Positions 40,691 to 53,265 of a stretch of 64,000 bases of DNA are shown in pieces. Origin of the DNA: Urophycis tenuis (Eukaryota > Chordata > Actinopteri > Gadiformes > Phycidae); assembly GCA_036785325.1 (NCBI GenBank), contig JAXIVH010000001.1, positions 14,102,355 through 14,166,354 of the forward strand, given 5' to 3'. The notes below the pieces were generated by a model that was not told where the DNA came from, did not search any database, and saw nothing but the letters and a program-made list of their open reading frames with translations. Each line of letters starts with the position of its first letter. Position 1 is the stretch's first letter. The position numbers were made by a program, and so were the translations under genes.

Positions 40691-40734
40691 ATAAGCAAAC
40701 CTCTTCTCACCGCCCAGCAAGAAGGGTCGTCTGG

Positions 40735-40831
40735 CGAGACACCTCGCTCATATTATTCTAAGAACTGAGGTTATGTTAGATAACCAAAACGTTCTTCTTC
40801 ATAATATTCACTCGGTGTCTCGCTATGGGAT
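40735..40831 (+). repeat. DIRS internal complementary region, copy 2
   Basis: Complements of both outer ends joined through GTT at about 40,792, as in copy 1. Confidence 0.85.
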
Positions 40832-40904
40832 TTTTGTAGCTCCCGTATTGCCAGACAACTTATCGAACAAGTACCGGCCAGTGGGGAGGGTCCCTGGGTT
40901 CCAG

Positions 40905-43055
40905 TTAGGACTCCAGGACCACGCTTGCCACGCACGGCCCCGACACGTCAAGCATGTAGAACCGAACAAAAGTCAGAGGCGAGGCCCAACTCGCTGCTGA
41001 ATAAATGTCCTGAACAGACACTCCCCTAAATAAAGCCCAGGATGCGGCCATCCAGCGGGTAGAGTGCGCACGCACACCCGCCGGCGGCTGCAGTCCCCTG
41101 CTCGCATACGCCAAAGCTATAGCCTCCACCATCCAGTGGGCGAGGCGCTGCTTTGTGACCGGCTGTCCCTTTCGGGGTTCAGCCCAAGAGACAAACAGCT
41201 GATCGCTCCTCCGGATGCTCTGTGTTCTGTCCATATAAGAGCGCACAGCTCGAACCGGACACAGCATGTGCACTCGCTGCTCACCGGGAGAAGCGGTGAA
41301 CGCTGCGAGCTCAATCGGGGAACACGAACCCACCACCTTAGGTACAAAGACCGGGTTGGGCTTCAAAACCATACGCGTATTCCCCGGGGCGAACTGAGTG
41401 CATGCAGGGCTCACAGAGAGCGCATGGATATCACTCACTCGCTTTGCAGAGGCGAGAGCCAGTAAAAGCACTGTCTTAAGGGACCGGTGTTTGAGACTCG
41501 CTCCCAGCAATGGCTCAAATGGGGGGCCTTTAAGTCCCTCCAGAACCACCGCTAAATCCCACGGAGGTATCAGTGGTCTGGAGACAGGGAGAAGCCTGCG
41601 CGCGCCCCTCATAAACCGGCACACCAAAGGGTGTTGGCCCGCTGTTTTGTCCCCAAATCCTATATGGCAAGCCACTATAGCTGCCAGATAAACCTTAACC
41701 GTGGAAAAGGCTTTCCCTTTATCAATCAGGTCATGTAAAAACGACAGTATCGCTGGCACAGAACACTGAAAAGGAATGTGGCCTCGTTCGAGACACCACC
41801 GTTCAAACACTCCCCACTTAGAGCCATACAGAGACCTAGTGGAGGGAGCCCTGGCGTTTTGTATAGTGTTAACCACACTCTGAGGGAGCCCAGCAGTGGT
41901 CAAATTGAGCCACTCACGGGCCAGGCCCATAGTTGCAAATCGCTCCGGGTGCGGGTGGAACACTGTTCCCCTCCCCTGCGAGAGCAAGTCCCTGCGCACC
42001 GGCAGCTGCCAAGGCTGGGCGCCCAGCATCTGATATATCTCCGCCAGCCAGTGCAGCGCTGGCCAGTGTGGAGCTATCAGTATCAGCTTGTGATTGTGCC
42101 CCCTCACTCTGGCGAGAGTGGGGGGTATCAGGGCCAGTGGTGGAAACGCGTAGAGCGGCTTGTGCGGCCAAGCGTGCGCTAGTGCGTCTATGCCCAGGGG
42201 AGCGTCCAGAGTGCGCAGAGAGAAGAACAGCTCGCATTGAGCGTTTTCTCTGGACACGAACAGATCTATCCTGGCGCGGCTGTAGCGCGCCCATATCTGC
42301 TCCATGACCTGCGGGTGCACAATCCATTCCCCGTACATCGGCGCACCCCTGGACAGCAGGTCGGCACCTGTGTTCAGGGTCCCCTGGACGTGAGTCGCCC
42401 TCAGGGAGAGAAAGTGCACACTGCTCCAGAGGATCAATTTGCGTGCCAGAGTGTGCAACACACGAGAGCGCAAACCCCCTTGACGGTTTATATACGCTAC
42501 TGTCGTTGTGTTGTCCATCCTCACCAGGACGTGGCAGCCCGAGAGGAACGGAAGGAAGTGTTTCAGGGACAGAAACACAGCCGAGAGCTCGAGAAAGTTT
42601 ATGTGAAGACGTTGGAGTGCCTGGCTCCAGCGTCCTCTCACAGACCTGCCCTTGTAAATGCCACCCCAGCCGGATAGGCTGGCATCCGTGGTGACCACCT
42701 TCCTGGACGAAACAGTGCCCATAGACACCCCCTGAGTCAGGAAAGACGGGGCCCGCCAGTGGCGCAGAGCTATCACGCAATCCGCCGTGACCGTTATCCA
42801 CCGTGCGCCATGACGCACGGGATCCAGCCTGAGTGAAGCGACCCAGCGCTGAAATTCCCGCATGTGAAGACGGCCGAGACGGGTCACGAGGATGGCTGAA
42901 GCCATCAGACCCAGCAGACGAAGACACAGTCTGAACTGGACAGACCTGTGTCGACGGAAAAGCGCGAGGCAAGCTTTGAAAGTTTTCACTCTCTCCTCCG
43001 AGAGGCGAGCCGTGAATGGCACAGAGCGCAGGGATAATCCCAGAAAGGATATCAC
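40905..43055 (-). CDS. DIRS RNase H, methyltransferase-like and tyrosine recombinase frame (716 codons)
   Basis: An open frame continuing the RT polyprotein downstream of a stop at 43,080. RNase H motifs are near residues 160-230 (TTDASLSGWGG, LELSAVFLSL, RMDNTTTVAYINR). The methyltransferase-like part is near 265-345 (DLFVSRENAQCELFFS). The recombinase fills about 380-716, with AKRVSDIHAL (Arg I), AHSTRWMAASW (H-x-x-R) and FVRFYMLDV (Tyr nucleophile). The fourth RNase H-type residue and the full methyltransferase motif were not checked. The annotated ATG is only the first Met after the stop; normally this region would be part of a larger protein. Confidence 0.8.
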   Translation of the reverse strand: MISFLGLSLRSVPFTARLSEERVKTFKACLALFRRHRSVQFRLCLRLLGLMASAILVTRLGRLHMREFQRWVASLRLDPVRHGARWITVTADCVIALRHWRAPSFLTQGVSMGTVSSRKVVTTDASLSGWGGIYKGRSVRGRWSQALQRLHINFLELSAVFLSLKHFLPFLSGCHVLVRMDNTTTVAYINRQGGLRSRVLHTLARKLILWSSVHFLSLRATHVQGTLNTGADLLSRGAPMYGEWIVHPQVMEQIWARYSRARIDLFVSRENAQCELFFSLRTLDAPLGIDALAHAWPHKPLYAFPPLALIPPTLARVRGHNHKLILIAPHWPALHWLAEIYQMLGAQPWQLPVRRDLLSQGRGTVFHPHPERFATMGLAREWLNLTTAGLPQSVVNTIQNARAPSTRSLYGSKWGVFERWCLERGHIPFQCSVPAILSFLHDLIDKGKAFSTVKVYLAAIVACHIGFGDKTAGQHPLVCRFMRGARRLLPVSRPLIPPWDLAVVLEGLKGPPFEPLLGASLKHRSLKTVLLLALASAKRVSDIHALSVSPACTQFAPGNTRMVLKPNPVFVPKVVGSCSPIELAAFTASPGEQRVHMLCPVRAVRSYMDRTQSIRRSDQLFVSWAEPRKGQPVTKQRLAHWMVEAIALAYASRGLQPPAGVRAHSTRWMAASWALFRGVSVQDIYSAASWASPLTFVRFYMLDVSGPCVASVVLES

Positions 43056-44531
43056 CTGCGTCGGAGAGAGTTGGCTCTTCTACGTATTTATCACAAAACC
43101 CAAATCTATTAGGTGTTTCGTGACAATGTGCGTGTGAACCCTGGCCTCCTGTTCTGACTGCGCCAACAGGAGCCAGTCGTCCAAATATGTGGCCAGCCGT
43201 ACGCCCCGGCGTCTGAGCGGGGCCACAGCGGCCTCTGTGCACCGTATGAAAACCCTCGGGCTGAGAGACAGGCCGAATGGGAGAACACGGTATTCGTAGC
43301 ACACCCCCTGAAAGGCGAATCGGAGATATTGTCTGTGAGGGGGGTAAATGGGAATGTGGAAATACGCGTCTTTCAGATCCACGGACGAAAACCAATCGTT
43401 CGGTCTTACTAGACGCAGCAGCGCTGCATGTGTCAGCATCCTGAATTTGTATTTCCACAGAAATTTGTTCAGAGCCCGCAGGTCCAGAATAGGGCGGATT
43501 CCTCTCCCCCCCCGCCCCCCCCCCCCCGTTTGGGAACGAGGAAATATCTGGAGTAAAAACCTGACAGACTCTGTTCGGGAGATACGACAGAAATGGCTCT
43601 TTTTTCTAACAGAGAGAGGATTTCCTCCTGTAAGATTCGAGCTAATTCTCCCTGTGCCTGTGACTGTATTACGCCGGAGAAACGGGGAGGGACAGCGGCG
43701 AATTGGAGCCTGTATCCCCGAGAAATCGTGCGTAACACCCATGGTGAAGCTGCGGTTGCTTTCCAATTTTCCCACTTGAGGGAAAGAGGAGAAGCGTATT
43801 GCAGCCCCTGCTCTATCACAGGAGGTCCCGACAGCGGTGCTGTGGCGTTCCCTTGTGGTAGAGCGAGGAAATAACCCCCTGGCACTGCCGCAGGAACAGC
43901 GAGGCCCGTCGCACTGCTCGCCGGGGATGGTGATGCCCATCCCGCGGGCAGAGCCGCAGAGGGCTTGGTGACCACACTGCTTATAGACGGGGTATTTTTG
44001 TTCGTTTTGGCTTTTTTTGTTATCTGCACCCTCGGCTCCTGGCCTGGCTGTGACAGATTTCTTTTTATTTTTACACGTTTGGGGACATGTGTGTGTGTGT
44101 GTGCTTGTGGACATTTTGCTCAGGGCGCAACAGCGCAAACCTCCGAGGTGATGTCTCTTCTCCCGGGGACCGGCTCTGGAGTGGGCAGCGGCGGCGTGGG
44201 AAGCACACGACGAACAAGCCAGAACGGTGGGCCTGCGTAACGGGGAACGGCAGGATGCTCCACCCGGAGAGAGGAAGGCTGTCAGACCGCTCTCTTTTTC
44301 TTCCTCGCCTGGGGGACCGAGGCCGTGGCAGCCGGGGGCGACGGCGGGACTGCGGCCGGGGCGGGAGATTTTTTGCGCCAGCCGGCTCCGGGCTCCCTCC
44401 TCGGCGGGAGAGACTGGCCTGGCTGTTGCGGCCGCTTCGGTATCCTGAAATGCGGCGGCTGGGAGGCAGCTTGAGCGAATGGTTTGTGCTGCACTAGAGG
44501 TTAAGGCGTGGGCGGTTTTCGTGGGAGGCAA
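43056..44531 (-). pseudogene. DIRS reverse transcriptase, frameshifted and with a stop (copy 2)
   Basis: The N-terminal half of RT (SLLEKRAISVVSPEQSLSGFYSRYF) is in one frame (43,469-44,029). The catalytic half (FSSVDLKDAYFHIPI, FGLSLSPRVFI, TYLDDWLLLA) is in another (from about 43,500 down). The shift lies at a G-run (complement of the C-tract at 43,507-43,528). A TAG replaces GAG just after LGFVINT (stop complement at 43,092-43,094), where copy 1 still codes Glu. Confidence 0.82.
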
Positions 44532-45801
44532 AGTTTCAGGGCTTCGTTGTCCTTCTTCTTTGCCTCACATCTCTGCTGCATCGTTGCCAATGCAGAGCGG
44601 AAGAGGCCCTCCGGGACGATTGGCATATCCAATATGTCGTCCCGCTCCCTGTCATTCAGGTTAGCGAGGCTGAGCCATCTTGCTCGCTCCTGAATGACGA
44701 GGGTCGCCATCACCTTGCCCGTGGCCTGGACTGAGACGCGCTGGATGCGGAGGGACAGATCGGCAATTATCGCCATTTCCTCCCACGCGTCGGGGTCCTG
44801 CTCGTCAGCGGATGCTCCAAACAGCTCTGCCTGATAGGCATTGAGGATGGAGAGAGCGCTGAGAGCTCTGGCCGAGAGGGCGGCTGCCTTGTACGCCCTC
44901 TCGGCCAGTGCGGACTGGAACCGTTAGGGCTTGGCTGGCAGCGTCGGACGCCTGGAGGAGGCCGCCGATAGCTGGCTCGTGCTGCCCGGGCAGAGATGCG
45001 CAGCTATGGGGGCTTTCACCGGAGGCATCGAGAGAAGACCTTGGGCTTCCATCGCCTCGACGTCGAGGGATGCTGCGCCCGAGATGGGGCTCCTGTTGCT
45101 GTACAGGCAATTACTCCAAGTTTTGGACAGCTCGGCCGGCAACTCGGGGAAGACAGGGAGAAGCTGTTTAGCCGCACTACGCGTCAGGGGGAGCCACTTG
45201 CCTTTGTAGTGGGACCGGGTGGGTTCCGCTACTGCAACCAGCCAGGGGACCTCCAGCTTCTCTGCTGCACGTTTGCACATGTTGAGCAGGTCCACATGGA
45301 GGGAGGGAGCTGGAGAGCTCACCCCGCCGTCCCCCCCGTTGGTAGATACGGGCAGCTTTGGCTTTTCAGCCAGGGATACGGCCGCGAAGGTGTCGTCTTC
45401 CTCCTCGTCCTCTGATATGAGGAACGAGGTGTCGTCGTCACCCTCTGCGAGACCGATGTCCAGGATGTCTTCCGCGGGGAACGGGGGAGTTCGGAGCTGC
45501 TCGCACTGGGCGGCCCAGTCGTAGCTAGTCTCCGGAACTTCCCCGGCCATGTCCTCGTCTTCCTCCGCGGCTGCGCCTTGGTCAGCGGTGGGGAGAAACG
45601 GGTCATGGTCCGCGAGGCTAACCTGGCGGGCTAGCCTTTGCAGTGTCCACAGGACCCGGAAATTTCGAGGGCTAACCTGGCGTGGTCAACCCCCAGGCAG
45701 GTACTGCACACCGGGTGGGCGTCCTTCCCTGAAATCTTATTCCCGCAGCGACAGAGCTTAAAGTCTCCTCTGGTGTGAGGGTCTTTCCTAGTGGTCGCCA
45801 T
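44501..45801 (-). pseudogene. DIRS gag-like gene, frameshifted (copy 2)
   Basis: ATG at 45,799-45,801. The Cys-rich N-terminus matches copy 1 to about CGHCK, then a 28-bp deletion at about 45,639 shifts the frame. The remainder (acidic SEDEEEDD, then a segment with LPVFPELPAELSKTW, and a C-terminal piece to 44,501) continues in other frames. Confidence 0.65.
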
Positions 45802-46115
45802 CTCTCCGACAAGCTGGAGTGCTGACGGGGAAAGGGGTCGTGGCTAGCTGGCGTGCTAGCGTGGGGTCGAGAGGAGTAGCTGGTGTGCTAGCTTCGCTCG
45901 ACCGACTCGAGCGTCCGTGGAGGGGAGCCGAGAGGAATTCCGCCGTGGAGGGGCTGGAATGATACTCACCGGTCCGGTCTGGAATGAACGGACGAGGCAG
46001 AAGTCAGAGCGCAACACTAGTGCCCTGTGACGGAAGCTAACAGAGATCCGTCTGGTGGACAGTTCAACTAATGGAAGGCTCCGACGTGAGATAAGTTCTC
46101 AGGTGAGAAGAGGTT

Positions 46116-46293
46116 ATGAATTAGGGGGGTGTTACCTTCGCGCACTTTATATAGTAGGCGGGACTACTGTGCGGCGCGGATGAACACTTTCACCGGCCAA
46201 TCAAGATTGGCGGATTGAGATAAATGCTTCTATCAGGGCTGCAGGAGGCTGCATCCCATAGCGAGACACCGAGTGAATATTATGAAGAAGAAC
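46116..46293 (-). repeat. DIRS inverted terminal repeat, high-coordinate arm, copy 2
   Basis: Inverted partner of the arm at 40,534-40,690. Inverted similarity extends slightly further inward here (aggtgagaagaggtt) than in copy 1, which has lost those bases. Confidence 0.85.
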
Positions 46294-46429
46294 TGGTTTG
46301 TTGATATAATATCCCTGAATGAGTGTTGTTAAATGTTTTGTTATTAAAGCCTACATATTCTACTTTCATCCCTGGTGCATTTTTATTTAAAGTCAGTAGA
46401 AACGCAAAGCTAAATGTAATGATGACAAT

Positions 46430-46621
46430 GACAAAAATGTCATCCCTCCGAATTTTTTGTTTCCATTCAGCCCGTACCACAGGGCCAACGGGGAATGAAT
46501 GGAAACTCACTTTAGTGTTGTACCGTGATGAAAGGGTACACAATGGCACACAACAACGCACTCCTGAATTCCTCACCTTTTGATAGACAAGTTGCCTTCC
46601 TTCGACTTCAAAAACACTCAT
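46430..46621 (-). pseudogene. THAP-domain fragment (unit 3)
   Basis: Same frame and motifs as 23,728-23,919. The two copies differ by a few substitutions downstream of the domain. Confidence 0.65.
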
Positions 46622-46768
46622 TGTTATTATCTAAGAAAAAATATCTGTGGTAAATTAACTTTTGAGGTAAACACTATCGCTGCCGCTCTTGCTGTCAAAT
46701 CACCAGAAGTTTTGACCGGAAATACCTGCCCCCTTACCCAAGTTAGAACGTCAACATTCTGAGCCAAG

Positions 46769-48007
46769 ATGGCAGCGCGCATAGACGCAGCAGCTCACGG
46801 CTCTCCCCTCCCAGTGTTTTGTTTAGTGTGTTTGTATGTTTTTGTTTTGTTTTGTGGAAACACCACAGTCTGTTGTGCGAGGTCTACATACAGCCGTCAG
46901 GATCTTTTCAGATTGGGATTCCACTGTGGAACGACGATCTCGATCACGTCGGACTATCACCGCTTTCACAACATACCGGAGGATATAGCCAGGACTCGGG
47001 GGTCTTTGTGGGTGGTCCTCCCTGGGGGCACGCCCAGGAGGAGCGGTAAACAACAGAAGCAAAAGCGAGGCTGCAGGGCGGGCCCGCTAGCGCGGCTAAA
47101 AAGACGACCATTTAAACCGCCGCTTCCCAGCCTTTTCCTTACCAACGCCAGATCCATTGGGAACAAGATCGACGAGCTGTTGACGACTGTTGTGTATTGT
47201 TAATAACAGAGACCTGGCTACAACAATCCATACCGGACTCATACCGGAGCTATCGAGCTAGCAGGTCGCACAGTCCATCGCCACGACAGGAACAGCGACT
47301 CCGGTAAGAGCAGAGGGGGAGGGTTGTGCATCTTTACCAACGACAGCTGGTGCAGAAATGCAGAGACTGTAGACAGACATTGTTCCCCAGACTTGGAATA
47401 TTTGACTGTAAGATGCAGACCCGGTTATCTACCCCGTGAGTTTACCGTTGTCATGGTAACAGCCGTATACATCCCACCCGACGCTAATGCTAACATAGCT
47501 CTGGGGGAGCTACACAGAGCAGTTAGTAACCAGCAAAGCTCTCATCCTGATGCAGTGCACATCATAGCAGGGGACTTTAACCATGCTGAATTGAAGTCAG
47601 TGCTCCCTAAATTCCATCAGCATGTTAAATGTGCAACAAGGGGTCCAAACACGCTGGACAAAGTCTATAGCAACATTCAGAGAGGCTATAGATTAAGACC
47701 ACTATCACATCTGGGTCTGTCAGATCATATGTCCATGCTGCTGATCCCTGTGTACACCCCCCTCAGGAGGAGAGCCCCCCCAACCACAAAAACAGTTAAA
47801 ACATGGCCAGAGGGTGCACTACACCAGCTGCAGGACTGTTTTGAGAGCACAGATTGGAGTGTTTTTGAACACCAGGACTTAGAGGAGTACACCTCATCTG
47901 TGCTCTCCTACATCAACTTCTGTGTGGATAGCGTCACTGTTGACTGTATTTTCGAACCAGAAACCCTGGATGACGAAAGAGGTCAAGACACTGCTGAGGC
48001 AACGTGA
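46769..48007 (+). pseudogene. LINE endonuclease, further frameshifted (copy 3)
   Basis: Same pieces as copy 2, but the 7-bp duplication shifts the frame near residue 15 of the second piece. The endonuclease frame is therefore open only from about 47,250 on. Confidence 0.83.
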
Positions 48008-49688
48008 TGACGCCCTCAGGTCTGGGGATGGAGGGCAGTACAGCACAGCCAGAGCCAGCCTGAAGAGAGGCATCAGAGACGCCAAGACAGCCTGCAGAAG
48101 GAGGGTGGAGGATCACTTCACCATGAACAACACGCGCCAGGTGTGGCAGGGACTCCAGCACCTCACCAACTTCAAGTCCAGCAGCACCACGACGGCCGAG
48201 GGTGACGCGAGGCTAGCGGAGGAGCTTAACCACTTCTTCGCACGCTTCGAGGTGGAAGGGTACGAGGCAGCCACAGCCACTGCTCGTCCACTGAACTGCA
48301 ACAGCTCCAGCCTCATGGTGCAGGAACATGACGTGAGGTGCACACTGAGGGCAGTAAATCCTAGGAAGGCTGCCGGACCAGATGGAGTGACCGGGAGGGT
48401 CCTCAGAGAATGTGCAGACCAGCTGGCCGGGGTCTTCACCAGGATCTTTAACGAGTCACTGTCCCAGTCCTTCATCCCACCATGCCTGAAGTCGGCCACA
48501 ATCATCCCGCTGCCTAAAAAGACCACCATCAACAGTCTTAACGACTACAGACCAGTTGCTCTGACACCTGTGGTCATGAAGTGTTTCGAGAAACTGGTCC
48601 GACGTCACATCACGTCCTGCCTCCCACCCACATTCGACCCACTTCAATTCGCATACAGAGCGAACAGATCAACAGAGGATGCTATCTGCACAGTGCTCCA
48701 CACCACCAGCTCCCATCTGGAACAACAGGGACGCTATGCCAGACTGCTCTTTGTTGACTTTAGCTCTGCCTTTAATACCATACTCCTGGTCAGACTGACA
48801 GAAAAACTGCTGGACATCGGACTCCCAGCCACCACCTGCTGCTGGATTACAGACTTCCTCTCCAACCGTGTACAGAGAGTCAGAGTTGGGCCCCATCTCT
48901 CCACAGCCCTCAGCCTCAATATCGGCTCCCCACAGGGCTGTGTCCTGAGTCCGCTGCTCTACACTCTGTACACCCATGACTGTGTCAGCAACCACCCAGA
49001 CAACACCCTGGTTAAATTTGCGGACAACACCACCTTAGTGGGACTAATCTCTGGTGGTGACGAGACTGCCTACAGGGAGGGGATCCAGAGGCTGGTGGAG
49101 TGGTGTGAAGACAACAACTTGGTCCTCAACACCTCTAAAACAAAGGAGATGATTGTGGACCACAGGAGGAGGAAGACTGACCTGCAGCCCATCCGCATAA
49201 ACGGGGAGATGGTGCACAGTTTCAAGTTCCTGGGTGTGCATATGGACGCGGACCTCAAATGGAGCTCAAACACCACAGCGGTCGTGAAGAAAGCCCAACA
49301 GCGGCTCCACTTTCTGAGGATCCTTAAAAAGATCAACTTAAAGAGGGAGCTGCTGACTGTCTTCTACCGCTGCTCCATTGAGAGTGTGCTGACATATTGT
49401 TTGTGTGTGTGGTTTTCCAGCTGCACCACGGCACACAGAAAGGAACTACAAAGGGTCATTAACACCGCCAAAAAGATCATCGGTCATCCTCTCCCCTCCC
49501 TACAGGACCTTCACAACACCCGCTGCCTGAGAAAGGCATGCAGCATCCTGAAAGACAGCTCGCACCCAGGACACCGGGTGTTCCAGCTGCTGCCCTTAGG
49601 CAGACGTTTCAGGATGCTAAAAACACGGACAAACAGACTCAGAGACAGTTTCTACAACAGGGCCATAGCCCTGTTAAACAATAACTGA
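47922..49688 (+). pseudogene. LINE reverse transcriptase with FADN active site (copy 3)
   Basis: 588 codons. It carries the same F-A-D-N box, lacks Ser-Val-Glu after INGE through a 9-bp deletion, and has Phe to Leu and Asn to Lys substitutions nearby and downstream. Confidence 0.86.
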
Positions 49689-50092
49689 CACAATCGTGTC
49701 ATTCAACCATGTCAATCCATTCCATCCAACCATTCAATCCATTCAGTCATTCCACTTTCAATTTCACATTCATAAAGAACATGTGCAATAAGCTTTTTTT
49801 CTTTTTCTTTTTCAAAAACAATATTTCTTTTATACGCTTGATTTCCCACTGTTTAATACGCTTGATTTCCCACTGTTTCATCACAGTCCTAATTTCTAAT
49901 TTGTATATAGTATTTGTATACACTTTGTTGGTATGTTGATATGTGCCTTGTTTTAGTTATTTATTATTTAATATTTATCTTTTTGCACTAAAGGGAGAGG
50001 TGTGCCTCAATTTAGTTGTGCCACCGTATTTTTATACTGTTGTACAATGACAATAAAGATTCTGTTCTATTCTATTCTATTCTATTCTATTC

Positions 50093-53000
50093 AACAGCCG
50101 CCATTGTTGTGCACAGAGGGAATAGACACTCGGCCAATGATAAAAACTGTCCAGCTGCTTCAGTAAAAGGAATAATTGCTTGAAAATTGGGCATTACTCG
50201 AAGGTATGCAAATCAGCTGTAAGTGAAGTGCGTGAAGTTGAAGTGCCAGAGCTAGCTGTGCTATGCGTTGATGAGGCCAAACTCGTGGTAGCAGCCTGGG
50301 ATAAGATCAACTGCATGGTGCATATTGAGGCACCAGAGGGCAATGTCCGTGCTCTGGAGCTCATTGTAGATACTGGTGCTGCTGTTTCTATTTTGCCAGA
50401 GACTTTGTACAAGCAGTATTTTGTCCTCTCACTGAGCCCATACTGAAACTTGTCACTTATGCCAAAGGCGAGTTACCTGTGCTTGGATGTCTGCCAGCCA
50501 AAGCTACTATAGCAGGAAAATGCAACATGGTTCATGCTTATTTTTACATTGTGAAAGCTGGATCGCCTTTGCTGGGCCTGGATTTAATGAAAGTGCTTAA
50601 TGTCAACATTATTGGAGGCAATGTCAACTGCATTACAAAGGATGATAAGGCCCCTGCTACCGTTGAAAAGTTGGTTGTGCAAAATGCAGATTCTGCTTCC
50701 TTACCTCAACAGCTTGGATGTGTGAAAGGTTTCATTCACAAAGTGCAGACAAAAATGTTGTGCAGCCGGTACATCAGAAGCCGAGAAGGCTGCCACTGAG
50801 CATACGCAAGGAGGTGTCAATGGAGATTGACGGGTTACTTCAAGCAGGCATCATTGAACAGATCGACGCTTCAGAGTGGGTGAGTTCCCTATTAGTGGCA
50901 CGTAAGCGCTCAGAAGGTCTTCGGCTATGCGTGGATCTCCGTGAACAAAATAAGAGTGTCATTATATACTGCTACCCTCTTCCGCATATGGAGGACTTGT
51001 TCTCAGCACTAGCAGGTGCCACACATTACATTACAATCAGATTGACCTGAGCTCAGCCTATCATCAACTGCCGCTTCACCCCGAGAGTTGCAACCTTACT
51101 GTCTTTATAACGCATGATGGCGTATTCAGATTCACTCGCGTCTCTTTTGGCCTTGCGTCAGCGTTTCAAAAGATGAGGCAGACAGTCCTAAAAGACCTAC
51201 CAGGAGTATATAACTACTTAGATGACATCCTAGTGTATGGAAAATCAAAAGAACAGCACGAGAACTTGCAGGCAGTTCTCAAGCATCTGATGGATGTAAA
51301 TCTTCAGATAAACGTTGACAAAAGCTCGTTCGGTCAGACCAGCATTCCATTTCTGGGTCATGTCATCTCTCAAGACGGGCTCCACCCAAGCCCAGATTAT
51401 TTAACTGACATTGCTGAAGCTCCTGCACCAAAGACAAGACATGGTGGCCTTACATTCTTTCCTGTGATTAACTTCCTGGTTCAGTAAATTCCTCCCAAAC
51501 TATGCTACACTACTGGAGCCAATGTGACAGCTCCTCAAAGGAAGCACACAGGCTGAACTACAGTGGAATGAGGCAGCTGCTGGAAGCTTTACTAAACTAA
51601 AGACTTTGCTCTAGCTGTCTATGACCCCAAGCTGCCGACCATTATCGCAACAGATACGTCAGATTATGGGTTAGGAGCCGTGCTCACTCAGTTACATGCT
51701 GATCAAGGTGTACCCATTGTGGTCTTTGCTTCCCGTACACTATCACCTGCTGAAAGGAAGTATTCAACTACAGAAAAAGAGGCCCTGGCCTGTATATGGG
51801 CCGTTGAAAGATGGCGTACGTTTGTGTGGGGCCACAGATTCACGCTTCAAACTGATCACCAGGCACTCACAACGCTTCTCAGCACCAAAGGCATCAACAG
51901 AGCTGGCATGAGGATCACACAATGGTCAGCAAAATTGTGTGCTTTCAGTACGACATGCAACACCGGCCTGGTAGTCAGAACATGATGGCTGACTGTCTCT
52001 CACGTGTTCCCCTCACCAATTGCAACTCTGAGGTGGAGTCCGAGAACGAGTTGAGCACACAGATGGCTGAGATTTCCCCTCTTCTTAATGCAGTGCCTAT
52101 TGCAGAATTCAAAGCTGAATGTGATAAACGTTCCGAACCTACACAGCTGCGACAGGTTATCTGCTCAGGGTGGCCTAAAGTGAAAAAAGCTGTACTTATT
52201 GGTAAGACACAAGCTTGCCGTGGAGTCGCCACCGATTTTCTGTGATACACGCCTGCTGGTACCCAAGACACTTCGGGAGAGAGTAGTTTAGCTGGCACAT
52301 GTAGGTCATCAGGATATGGTCCGCACGAAGCAACGCCTTAGGGAGCTCTACTTGTGACCGCACATCGATGACCTGGTTAACAGGGTGTTAATGTCTTGTT
52401 CAATCTGCCAGTGCTGTGATGATACAGCCAGTCACTCTAGCACCATTACAGCCTGTTGAGTTTCCACAGGGCCCTTTTGAGCATGTGGCTATAGACATTG
52501 TGGGTCCATTTGAACAAGGACCCCAGGACCACAAGTATGCCATTACCTTCATTGACTACTTTAGCAAATGGCCAGAAATGGCATTCACTTCTGCTGCAAC
52601 ATCTGCCACGGTCATAAGATTCCTGACCTCTGTCTTCGCACGTGAAGGAAATCCTTGTGCCATTACGACAGATAATGGGCCACAGTTCACTTCTTCAGCT
52701 TTCGCCAACTTCTTGAAATACAGTGGAATCAAACACATAAGAACAAGCATTTATCATCCCCAAGCGAATGGGGGTATCAAAAGATTCCACCGTTCTTTAA
52801 AAGCTTGTATTCAAACCACAGTGATAGCTCGTAGGCCATGAAAAGAAGCCGTGACAGAGATGCTTCAGAGCTACCGGCCCACAGCACATGCTACTACAGG
52901 GGAAAGCCCTTTTCAATTGTTAAGGGGAGAGCAATGCGTAGACAGTACAACCACATCCGGAACAAAGTCGCTAAACAACAGGCCAAAAGCAAGCTGTACA

Positions 53001-53265
53001 CGGATACCAAGAGAAAATCACTGTTGGTGACAAAGTGCGCTTACGTGAGCCATTTCATGTCGGAAAGGGAGAGAGACAGTACACTAACTCCCTGACTGTG
53101 CAACAACAGACCGGACGAAGCACCTTCATCTTGAGTGATGGGAAAAGGTGGAAGGTGGTCCAGTGGGTTGTCATCTTCAGCTACTGTTTTTTGCTCCTTT
53201 ATAAACAACAAATTACAAATAAATCTGCAAATATATCTAGTGTGTCAATAGTGTAGTGGATAACA
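50093..53265 (+). mobile_element. Ty3/gypsy remnant, copy 3
   Basis: Same order and breaks as the other copies: protease about 50,345-50,680, RT 50,718-51,487, RNase H 51,629-52,245, integrase about 52,250-52,875. Private changes include His to Tyr just before the YLDD box (51,209) and Ala to Thr in the basic C-terminal stretch. The Glu-to-Lys change in integrase is shared. Confidence 0.85.

Larger units (their letters stand above)
40487..46293 (-). mobile_element. DIRS-like retrotransposon, copy 2
   Basis: 5,807 bp between AAC (40,487-40,489) and AAC (46,291-46,293), at exactly the same target as copy 1. It is a better-preserved DIRS, with no MITE or LINE insert and a long uninterrupted 3' frame. 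RT and gag are still broken, so it is not autonomous as it stands. Confidence 0.88.
46763..50092 (+). mobile_element. L2/CR1-type LINE, copy 3
   Basis: As copy 2, but with three small private changes: a 7-bp tandem duplication (ataccgg) at about 47,240, a 9-bp in-frame deletion at about 49,208, and one fewer TTCTA in the tail. Confidence 0.88.
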
